A DNA stretch of 63,650 nucleotides from Bordetella sp. Lineage in GTDB: Bacteria; Pseudomonadota; Alphaproteobacteria; Caulobacterales; Caulobacteraceae. Location: positions 1-63,650 of the forward strand of contig JAFKFS010000025.1 in the NCBI GenBank assembly GCA_017308115.1. Reading direction: 5' to 3'. How positions within the stretch are numbered: position 1 is the stretch's first letter; every line of letters starts with the position of its first letter. The notes below the pieces were generated by a model, which had not been told where the DNA came from, did not search any database, and saw only the letters and a list, made by a program, of their open reading frames with translations. The position numbers were made by a program, and so were the translations under genes. Shown here piece by piece: positions 15,307 through 22,546 of this stretch.

Positions 15307-17462
15307 TGGAAGTCGGCGTAGGCGTCGGACGCGAACTCCGGACGCACCGTCCAGCGCCAACGTGTATCCCCGCCTTCGAAGGCGAGACCGGTAGGCGGCT
15401 TCAGCTCTGTGCGATCCAGGAATTTCCCCGGTGTATCGGCGTCCGCATCGCCGAGCACGAGGGCGACCTTGCTCCAGTCCTCATAGAAATACTCCGCCAG
15501 CAGCGGGATCACCTTGTGCCGCATGACGGCGTCCACGTCGTCGCGCGAGGCGCATTTGATGAAATAGGCGTGGCCGATCTGATGCTCCCGATCGAACAGA
15601 TACTCGATCCGATCATTCAGGGTTCGAAGCAGCTTGCTCAGATCGACGCCGCAGCGCCTGCCGGCCGCCTTCAGTTCGGGCAGGTCCGGGTCAGGCATCA
15701 GCTCGCGGAACTCGAAGCGGCGGCGCAGGGCCGTGTCGAGCAGGGCGATGGACCGGTCAGCCGTATTCATGGTGCCGATGACGTGCAGGTTGGCGGCCAC
15801 GCCGAACGCCTGTTTCGAATAGGGCAGACGCACCGTCAGGCCGCCGCCCTCGGGCGTGGTCCGCTTGTCCGGCTCCAGTAGGGTGATCAGTTCGCCGAAG
15901 ACCTTGGAGATGTTGGCGCGGTTGATCTCGTCGATGATCAGGACGAAGGGCTCGGGCGGACCGCCGGGCTCCTGGCTGGTGATGTAGCGCTCCAAGGCGC
16001 TCATATTCAGGTCCGACGGCGTCAGCATGTACAGCGTGCGCATGCTGAAGCGCTTGGCGTAGATTTCCTCGACGGGGACGCCGGTTCGGTCGCTCCAGAG
16101 CCAGTTGACGGCGCGTCGATGGAAATAGCCGCCGTCCTCGCGCGGCGCGTATTCGTAGGGCCCGGTGACCTCGCCGATGGCGCGGAAACTGCCGTTGCCT
16201 TTGGAGACAATGACGATGTAGCCCGGCTTGATCCAGTTGCGGAACATGTCCGGGCATTGAACCGAGGCGCTGCGCGGGGTCGGGGACTCGGCGTCGGGCT
16301 GTTCTTCCTTCCACGCCTCGATCATGGTGTCGCGTTTGGCGAACCTATCATCGCTCCAGTCGATCTCGCCGAAGCCGAGAAGGGCGTAGCCGTTCTCAAG
16401 CGACTCTTCGAACAAATAGGCGTCTTCGGGATTGGCCGCCTCGCCGATCGACATCTTGAACACCTGGCGGCCGGTCAGGTCGAAGCTCTTGCCCGAGGAA
16501 CCCTTGCTGGTAGCGGCGCGGGTGGCGATGCGGTGGAAGACCCCGGGGCTGACCTCTAGGCGGAAGCCGGATTTGTCCTCATCACCTTCGCCGTCCTTGC
16601 CGGAGACTGGCGGACGGAGGCCTTCGACGAAGTCCTCATAGCTGTAGGACTGATGGAAGGTGACGAACTCCACCTGACGCGCCTCGACCAGCCGCCGATA
16701 CTCGACCTCGACGGCGGCGCGGTCGTCCAGATCCACGCCGGGCGAGCACAGCTTCACCGCTTCGCGCGCCGTGGCGAAGGTCTTTCCCGTTCCTGGCGGG
16801 CCGTACAGGATCAGGTTGGTCGGGGGCGTCGTCTGGTTCATCGATTTGCCTGATGACCGTGCTTGGAGCGCCGGCGCAGCGGCCTCTGACGCCAGGTTGA
16901 AGACAAAGGTCGTGGTCGAGCTGTTCTCCGGGCCGGTCACGCTCGGCTCGCCGACGCCCGCTAGATTGCGGAAAAGGCGCCCGCGCAGAGCCTGGCACAC
17001 ATTAGCGTGGGCATTGTGCAAGCCCAGCGCATTGTGCAGGTCTCCCGCGCGAATGGTGACGCTCGTTTCGCCCCGCTCACGGGCCGGTTCCACAAAGTCT
17101 TTTAGCGCATATTGGCGGATGCGGCCCGCGTCGCTGTCGGCCATACCGCCTCCTGATCGATAATCGCGATAGTGCTTCAGAAAAGTGGGCAGATTTGTGA
17201 GACGATTGCGCGGACTGACTGACTGTGGAAACAGCAAGCGATAGGCCGTCCCGCCTGCTTTGTAATCGGCGATCAGCCCGCGCACCGCATGTGTGACAGA
17301 TGTCATCCCGTCAGCCTCAAACGCCGCATCCAGATCGGCGAAGGGCAGGCCCAGGCCCGACAGATTCTTCTCGATGGTCTTAAGATAGCTGATCCGGGTC
17401 TCGACCCCGGTCGGCGCGTTGCCGCGCGCCAGCAGCATCTCTCTGAAACCCGCCTCGTTCAT
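15303..17462 (-). CDS. mcrB: McrB-like AAA+ GTPase with inserted EVE/PUA-like domain
   Basis: 719 residues. Residues 1-105 form a helical domain; about 115-170 is a second small domain (RQYALKDFVEPARERGE, TIRAGDLHNALGL). The AAA+ core has Walker A GPPGTGKT (221-228), Walker B LIIDEINRA (508-516) and the McrB GTP-specificity motif MNTAD (565-569), with the RRRFEF arginine region. Between Walker A and B lies an insert of about 145 residues (333-480) containing IKPGYIVIVSKGNGSFRAIG and a later WLW, which resembles an EVE/PUA-like fold, a class known to read modified bases. The start has a strong GGGGGAAG site. It begins 17 bp after hsdS and overlaps mcrC by 4 bases, so it belongs to the same operon. 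Confidence 0.88.
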   Translation of the reverse strand: MNEAGFREMLLARGNAPTGVETRISYLKTIEKNLSGLGLPFADLDAAFEADGMTSVTHAVRGLIADYKAGGTAYRLLFPQSVSPRNRLTNLPTFLKHYRDYRSGGGMADSDAGRIRQYALKDFVEPARERGETSVTIRAGDLHNALGLHNAHANVCQALRGRLFRNLAGVGEPSVTGPENSSTTTFVFNLASEAAAPALQARSSGKSMNQTTPPTNLILYGPPGTGKTFATAREAVKLCSPGVDLDDRAAVEVEYRRLVEARQVEFVTFHQSYSYEDFVEGLRPPVSGKDGEGDEDKSGFRLEVSPGVFHRIATRAATSKGSSGKSFDLTGRQVFKMSIGEAANPEDAYLFEESLENGYALLGFGEIDWSDDRFAKRDTMIEAWKEEQPDAESPTPRSASVQCPDMFRNWIKPGYIVIVSKGNGSFRAIGEVTGPYEYAPREDGGYFHRRAVNWLWSDRTGVPVEEIYAKRFSMRTLYMLTPSDLNMSALERYITSQEPGGPPEPFVLIIDEINRANISKVFGELITLLEPDKRTTPEGGGLTVRLPYSKQAFGVAANLHVIGTMNTADRSIALLDTALRRRFEFRELMPDPDLPELKAAGRRCGVDLSKLLRTLNDRIEYLFDREHQIGHAYFIKCASRDDVDAVMRHKVIPLLAEYFYEDWSKVALVLGDADADTPGKFLDRTELKPPTGLAFEGGDTRWRWTVRPEFASDAYADFQ

Positions 17463-17479
17463 GCTTCCCCCTTGCCGCC

Positions 17480-18778
17480 TCAGGACGCCAGTTTCGGTCG
17501 TCGGCCGCGCTTGGCCGTGGGGTCGGCGGCGCGGCGGGCGCGGATGCGCTCCAGCAGGACCGAGGCCGGTTCGTCGTTCGGGTCTTGCGGGACCAGTTCG
17601 CCCCGGAAGGCCTTGGCGAGGATCGCCGTCTCCAGCCGGTCGATCAGAGCGAGAGCCTTGTTGGCTTCGGCCTCCAAGCGGTCGGCGCGGGTGAAGGCGG
17701 TGTTCAGCTGGTGGAGAATCGCTTCTTGAACGGTGATTGGTGGAACTGGAAAAGGCGTCGCGTAGAGAGATCTCTGATAGATGGCAGCCACACTGGTCGT
17801 GGCGCTTTTCACCTCCGACATCATTTGCCGAAATGTCGGCGACATCATGTACCTAAAGGCGAACCGTGGGAGGACTGAGGGGTGGAACCGCAACCTTAAA
17901 ATATTATTGTTGTACACCCAGCCCGGTTTGTCGGCAGGCCAGATCGCCACCTTCCCAACGAGTTCGACGCTGTTTCGCGTATTGAAAAGAACGTCGTCCG
18001 CTCTGACTTCGAACTTTTTGATCTCAGATCGAGTACAGCTGACAAAAGAAAGGTCGCGATCATTAAGGCGGCCTTCAAGGTCGTAGTGCCCCATCCGTAG
18101 ATAGGGTACGCCTGCTTGGCCTTGCTCGGCTTTGGATCTGACAAGTCCAATCAGGCCGTCTGCGATCACGTTCTCAAGCGCAACCGAGGGCCAGCTGCTT
18201 AGTTGCTCGCTGGAGAAGGCTTGTTGAAGGGAGGTCTGCCGGACGCGCGCAGCTAGGTCTCGTACACTTGCGGCCTCTGCCTTCGCGCGAGCGAGGCGGA
18301 CGGTCAGGGCGTCCAGCTTGGCGACGATGCGGCGCTGTTCGGCGAGGGGAGGTAGTAGCAGGCAGTAAGTCCCAATCTGATCCGCATTGACACGGGGTCG
18401 GTCGCCTCGGTCGAGAGCAGCCGTAAAATCGAGAAACTCGGCCGTCATCATTAGCTTCTGGACGAAACGAGGCGCGACACGTTCACGCGGCCGCACAACA
18501 ATCATTTCGGCGGAAGCACACCCCGGGGCGTCGGCCAGCCAAACTTTATTGAGGTAAGGTCGCAGGCGCCCAAACAGCACATCGTTTGGTTCGAACCGAA
18601 CCACGGTACTGCGGACGTTAGTCGCATCTCCCTGGCCAAGAAGTTGTCCTGTGTGAGGTTCGACGTGCTCCAAACCGATGAAGGCAAGGTTCCCCAGCAC
18701 TGCTGGGTCCGCCTTTTCACCTCCGAGCTCTGCGATCTCCCCCAACGTCGTCTCCGCCCACCCGTGCGGCAAGCTCAC
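17480..18778 (-). CDS. hsdS: Type I restriction-modification specificity subunit
   Basis: 432 residues with the typical two-repeat layout: target-recognition domain 1 (about 1-145), a central conserved helix region (LPPLAEQRRIVAKLDAL), target-recognition domain 2 (about 190-365) and a C-terminal conserved helix region (PPITVQEAILHQLNTAF). HsdS positions the methyltransferase on a bipartite site; the site cannot be predicted from sequence. The GTG start overlaps the hsdM stop (GTGA). Parts of domain 2 (about 17700-18150) are clearly more AT-rich than the surroundings, which is usual for exchanged recognition domains. No HsdR gene is nearby. Confidence 0.93.
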   Translation of the reverse strand: MSLPHGWAETTLGEIAELGGEKADPAVLGNLAFIGLEHVEPHTGQLLGQGDATNVRSTVVRFEPNDVLFGRLRPYLNKVWLADAPGCASAEMIVVRPRERVAPRFVQKLMMTAEFLDFTAALDRGDRPRVNADQIGTYCLLLPPLAEQRRIVAKLDALTVRLARAKAEAASVRDLAARVRQTSLQQAFSSEQLSSWPSVALENVIADGLIGLVRSKAEQGQAGVPYLRMGHYDLEGRLNDRDLSFVSCTRSEIKKFEVRADDVLFNTRNSVELVGKVAIWPADKPGWVYNNNILRLRFHPSVLPRFAFRYMMSPTFRQMMSEVKSATTSVAAIYQRSLYATPFPVPPITVQEAILHQLNTAFTRADRLEAEANKALALIDRLETAILAKAFRGELVPQDPNDEPASVLLERIRARRAADPTAKRGRRPKLAS

Positions 18779-20190
18779 GCCGTCACCTCTTCAAGCGCCG
18801 CCACAGGCGCCTCGGCGCCCAACTCCTCGACCAGCCCCCGCACCTCCTCCAGCGCAGCAGTCAGATGCGTCTCGATGGCGGCGGCGATGTCTTCGGGGTC
18901 AGTCAGGCCGTCCTCGGGGTCGGTGCTTTCGGCCTTCAACCAGGTGATGTCCAGGTTGTCGTTGCGGGCGGCCAAAGCCTCGCGCCCGAAGCGGCGGAAA
19001 CGGCCGGTCTCGCCGCGGTCCCGCCGCTCGGCGCGGCCCCAGGGGTCGTCGCCGAAGGCGCGGACGAAGTCGGCGAAGTCCGCCGCCCCGATCGGATTGG
19101 TCTTGCCATAGGTGGCGGCGCCGGTGCGCATATCATAGATCCAGACCGCCTCAGTCGCATCCACGGGCGGGGCCTCGTCCTCGGAGCGGGCGAAGAACAG
19201 GACGTTGGTCTTGACCCCCTGGGCGTAGAAGATGCCGGTCGGCAGCCTCAGGATGGTGTGCAGATCGCAGCGGTTCATTAGCATCTGCCGCAACAGCCGA
19301 CCGCGCCCGTCATCGAACAGCACATTGTCCGGCACGATCACCGCCGCCCGACCGCCCGGCGCAAGCGCCCGGATCACATGCTCCACGAAGGGCAGCTGAT
19401 AGGACGACACCCGGTCGGTGATGGTCAGATCGTCCCGCGTCGGGGGCCCGCCCGCCGGCCCGAAAGGCGGATTGGTCAGGATCAGATTGGCGCCCTTCAG
19501 CGCCGGCTTCTGCCCCGCCGGAGACAGTGTGTCGTTCGGGTCCAGATGATCCGGGTCGATCTGATGCAGATGCAGGTTCATCAGCAGCAGGCGGAAGGTG
19601 TCGGGCACATTCTCCACGCCCCGGATGGCGGATTGCAGCTGGAACGCCTGCTGCTTGGGCGACAGTTCGAAATAGCCGTCGGTCTTGTCCCGCATCCAGG
19701 CGTCGGCGGCGATCAGGAAGCCGCCGGTGCCCGCTGCAGGGTCCTGAATGATCTCGCCTGGCTGGGGCTTCATCAGCGCCACCATCACGTCGATCAGCAC
19801 GCGCGGCGTGAAATACTGGCCGGCGCCGCGCTTGGTCTCCTCGGCCATCTTTTGCAGCAGGCCTTCGTAGGCGTCGCCGAAGGCGTCCCGCTCGTCCGAG
19901 AACCAGTGCAGGCCGTCGATGGCGTCGATCAGCTTCCGCAGGTTCGCCGGCTCGCGGACGATGGTCGCGGCGTTCTGGAAGATGGCGACGACCGAGCGAT
20001 CATCGACTTTGGACGGATCGCCCAGGTCGATCAGCCCCTGTTTGTAGCGTTGCAGCACCTCGGTCTCGTTGACGGCCTTCAGCGCCGACCAGCGATAGCG
20101 TTCGGGGATGCGGGTCTCGTCCTTCTGCTCGGACGCCATCTTCAGGAACAGGAGATAGGTCAGCTCGGTGACATATTGCTGATAGGTCAC
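18775..20190 (-). CDS. hsdM: Type I DNA methyltransferase subunit, N-terminus missing
   Basis: 471 residues of an N6-adenine methyltransferase. Motifs are GQYFTPR (124-130), the SAM-binding DPAAGTGGF (150-158) and the catalytic NPPF (240-243). The protein opens with a GTG read as MTYQQYVTELTYLLFLKM. In relatives this stretch follows about 30-40 more residues ending in a (K/R)DDG-V-like sequence; here KDG is still encoded just upstream (AAG GAC GGG) but is preceded by an in-frame TAA at 20200-20202. The conserved N-terminal helices are therefore absent or out of frame. Poly-G lies 67-85 bases upstream of this start. Either a truncated but working protein, a decayed gene or an assembly error. 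Confidence 0.88.
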   Translation of the reverse strand: MTYQQYVTELTYLLFLKMASEQKDETRIPERYRWSALKAVNETEVLQRYKQGLIDLGDPSKVDDRSVVAIFQNAATIVREPANLRKLIDAIDGLHWFSDERDAFGDAYEGLLQKMAEETKRGAGQYFTPRVLIDVMVALMKPQPGEIIQDPAAGTGGFLIAADAWMRDKTDGYFELSPKQQAFQLQSAIRGVENVPDTFRLLLMNLHLHQIDPDHLDPNDTLSPAGQKPALKGANLILTNPPFGPAGGPPTRDDLTITDRVSSYQLPFVEHVIRALAPGGRAAVIVPDNVLFDDGRGRLLRQMLMNRCDLHTILRLPTGIFYAQGVKTNVLFFARSEDEAPPVDATEAVWIYDMRTGAATYGKTNPIGAADFADFVRAFGDDPWGRAERRDRGETGRFRRFGREALAARNDNLDITWLKAESTDPEDGLTDPEDIAAAIETHLTAALEEVRGLVEELGAEAPVAALEEVTA

Positions 20191-20215
20191 CCCGTCCTTT
20201 TACTCGATAGCTGAA

Positions 20216-21871
20216 GTGCAACCTTACCCTGCGCCGCTTCTCAGCGGCTCGCGTCCGGGGGGGGGGGGGGGGGGGAGTAGCAAGCAGCTTTTGACGAAGG
20301 TGGACGGGACGCCGGAGAAGCGGCTCTTCCTCTCGATCATCAGCGACTACGATCTCAAGACCGGGCTCTGCGAGCTGGTCGATAACGCGATAGACTTGTG
20401 GATGTCGGAGGGGCGCCGATCCGGCTTCGAGGTATCGGTCGAACTGGACGTTGATCGCCAGGTCATTTCCGTGACCGACAACGCCGGGGGCGTCGCGGAG
20501 GGCCAGGTGCGGCTGCTAATGGCTCCCGGCGCAAGCCGGAATGACCCTGCGGCTGAAGTAATCGGCATCTTTGGGGTTGGCGGGAAACGCGCGGGCGTTG
20601 CACTTGGCGAACACGTCCAGATTCGAACTCGTCATAAGAAGGAGAAGAGCCTTCTCATCGAGATCACAAAAGAATGGATCGGCACGGACGATTGGCATTT
20701 CGAGGTTTTCGAGATTCCGAACATCAAGCCTGGCACGACGACAGTGGACATCTCCATGGTTCGCCAAGGGTTCGATAAACAGGACGTTGAATCCATCCGC
20801 CAACATCTCGCCGAAACCTACAGCTGGTTTATTGACCAAGGCGTCGCCGTCTCACTGAACGGTGAGGAGCTAGATCCCATCACCTTCGACGTGTGGTCCT
20901 ATCCGCCCGAATATCCGCCGCGCTGGGCCTCGTTCGACATCAACCCGACGCGCGACGGCGCTCTGGCCGTCCGGATCTCAGCAGGCCTCTTAGGCGACCG
21001 GGACATCAAAGGCGAAAACTACGGAGTCTACTTCTACTGCAATCACCGTCTCATCGTGAAAGAGCTGCGGACCCGTGACGTCGGGTACTTCATTAGCAGC
21101 GAGGCAGGTGTTCCTCACCCGGACGCCTCTCTGTGTCGCGTCATCGTCGACATCCAGGGGCCGGCCGAGCTAATGCCGTGGAACAGTTCCAAAAGTGGAT
21201 TGAACTACAGCCATCCCGCCTTCGCGCAGCTGCGCCCGCGGATCATCGACTTCGCCAGCTGGTTCAGTTCGCTTTCGCGTCGCCTCAAGGGTAGATGGGA
21301 CGACGAGGTCTTCAACTACCCCACCGGTGAGATGGAGGAGGTCGATCCGGCGGCGGCCCGGTCTGACAAGCGGAAGGTCCTACCGAAACTGCCGCGCTCG
21401 AGACGTCCCCCGCGGGTCGATGAGCTGAAGGAGAAAAACAAGCGCACTGTCAGCGAGCAGCCCTGGACGCTTGGATTGGTGGAGGCGATGGGCGTGGTCG
21501 ATCTAATCGTGCGCCAGCCGCGGGTTGAGACACGCAACCGGATCGCTATCATCCTTCTGGACAGCAATCTCGAGATTGCCCTCAAGGAATTCATCGTCAA
21601 CCGCACTGACCTGTTCAAACCTTACAAATACAACGACGCCTTCATCGGCCAGCTATTCAGCCGGCGGAGCGAAGTTATGAAAGAGGTACAGGCGCACATC
21701 TCTCTGTCTGCGACGATTCTCGGCAAGATCAATCACTTCTATATCTTACGGAACAAGCTGATCCACGAGCGGGCTACGATACACATCAGCGACACACAGG
21801 TCCGGGACTATCGAGAAACTGTAGAAACGGTCTTGAAGAAGCTGTTTGCCTTGAAGTTCCCGACAGGCTGA
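20216..21871 (+). CDS. GHKL (Hsp90/MORC-like) ATPase, reading frame crosses a poly-G tract
   Basis: 551 residues from a GTG at 20216. The N-terminal ATPase shows the Bergerat motifs CELVDNAIDLW (motif I with Asn), SVTDNAGGV (motif II) and IGIFGVGGKRAG (motif III). The S5-like middle part follows, and the C-terminus (FYILRNKLIHERA) looks like a HEPN-type or helical tail with RxxxxH. Such ATPases act as DNA-clamping or sensing components in defence loci. The first 20 codons include six Gly from a 19-G run and do not look like native protein. A TTG at 20291, just past the run and with GGGGAG 12 bases before it, is an alternative start. Divergent from hsdM. Lower GC than the core suggests transfer. 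Confidence 0.75.
   Translation: MQPYPAPLLSGSRPGGGGGGSSKQLLTKVDGTPEKRLFLSIISDYDLKTGLCELVDNAIDLWMSEGRRSGFEVSVELDVDRQVISVTDNAGGVAEGQVRLLMAPGASRNDPAAEVIGIFGVGGKRAGVALGEHVQIRTRHKKEKSLLIEITKEWIGTDDWHFEVFEIPNIKPGTTTVDISMVRQGFDKQDVESIRQHLAETYSWFIDQGVAVSLNGEELDPITFDVWSYPPEYPPRWASFDINPTRDGALAVRISAGLLGDRDIKGENYGVYFYCNHRLIVKELRTRDVGYFISSEAGVPHPDASLCRVIVDIQGPAELMPWNSSKSGLNYSHPAFAQLRPRIIDFASWFSSLSRRLKGRWDDEVFNYPTGEMEEVDPAAARSDKRKVLPKLPRSRRPPRVDELKEKNKRTVSEQPWTLGLVEAMGVVDLIVRQPRVETRNRIAIILLDSNLEIALKEFIVNRTDLFKPYKYNDAFIGQLFSRRSEVMKEVQAHISLSATILGKINHFYILRNKLIHERATIHISDTQVRDYRETVETVLKKLFALKFPTG
20257..20275 (+). repeat. Homopolymeric run of 19 G at the hsdM / GHKL ATPase junction
   Basis: Nineteen consecutive G. 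It is in frame inside the ATPase reading frame that starts at 20216. With one extra G the frame meets TAG immediately after the tract (gag tag). With one fewer it meets TGA (ttt tga) about 18 bases later. A small hairpin (GCCGC/GCGGC) lies just before it. Tracts of this length normally mutate by slippage, but long poly-G is also a known artefact of two-colour Illumina sequencing. Confidence 0.95.
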
Positions 21872-22183
21872 GACCTTGACCGCAAAGTGTGCGTGAACGC
21901 TTGCCAGGGCAGCGCCGTGGTTTGGCTGGCGCTCTTGATATGCCCTGCTCCAATGTCGGGATGTCGGTAGAGCTCTGATGTCCGCTCATGGCGCATTCCA
22001 GCCGAGCGCGTTGCAGTCGCCAAGTTAAGACTGTCGCGTCCCGCAAGCCCGAAGCGCGGGGTCATTCTATTGTTTTTAAAGAAAATTTTCAAAACACTAG
22101 GACAGTCTTAGCTGGTCTAGGACAGTCTTAGCTTGGAAACGGGACAGTCTTAAGTTGTCCCGACAGTGTTTTCGACAACGCGA
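21872..22183. other. 312-bp noncoding, AT-richer region with GACAGTCTTA repeats
   Basis: No gene is visible. It contains AT-rich stretches (TTGTTTTTAAAG at about 22070) and a cluster of the 10-mer GACAGTCTTA: direct copies at 22101-22110, 22121-22130 and 22143-22152, and one inverted copy (TAAGACTGTC) at 22026-22035. The first two are part of a 16-bp repeat, TAGGACAGTCTTAGCT (22098-22113, 22118-22133). It abuts the 3' end of tRNA-Arg(CCT), the position where island attachment sites commonly lie. Confidence 0.6.
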
Positions 22184-22260
22184 TGGCGACCCCGGGAGGA
22201 CTCCAACCTCCGACCTCGGCTTTAGGAAAGCCTTGCTCTATGCAGCTGAGCTACGGGGCC
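22184..22260 (-). tRNA. tRNA-Arg (anticodon CCT)
   Basis: On the minus strand, 77 bases ending in an encoded CCA. The acceptor arms GGCCCCG and CGGGGTC pair with one G-U. The D arm is GCTCAGCTGCATAGAGC. The anticodon loop TTCCTAA, with anticodon CCT, closes on GGCT/AGCC. The T arm is GGAGG TTGGAGT CCTCC. It forms the right edge of the accessory block, its 3' end pointing into it. Confidence 0.95.
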
Positions 22261-22546
22261 ATGGCGTCACTGCCTAACGGAGGTCGGGGCTTGAGGGAAG
22301 CCCTCGGGAGGCGCTCGGCGACGCCCTGAAGACGCGACCCGCTTTCGCCTTGTGGTTAAAGGCCGTTAAGATACAATACCTAGTAGGGAACAAAGCCTGA
22401 ATCGGTCGACGTCGCCGATTCGGTCATGATTCGTTTCGTCGGCGTTCCAGGCGCCGGTAAGGTTCCGCTTACCTTTAGCCTTCTGCGCCGCTCCAGCCGC
22501 CGCGCCGCTTGTGAAAGGCGGCGAGGTTCGCCACCTTGGACCGGTC

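Noticed and set aside
13963-20190. Complete type I restriction system
   Set aside because: No HsdR-type helicase/nuclease gene is in the block; McrBC occupies that place.
12148-22260. Integrative element with tRNA attachment-site duplication
   Set aside because: I looked for a second copy of either tRNA 3' end within the block and for an integrase; neither is visible, so a classical integrated element is not claimed.
22337-22370. CtrA site TTAAAGGCCGTTAAG upstream of the helicase
   Set aside because: Spacer between TTAA halves is six instead of seven bases and no other support exists.
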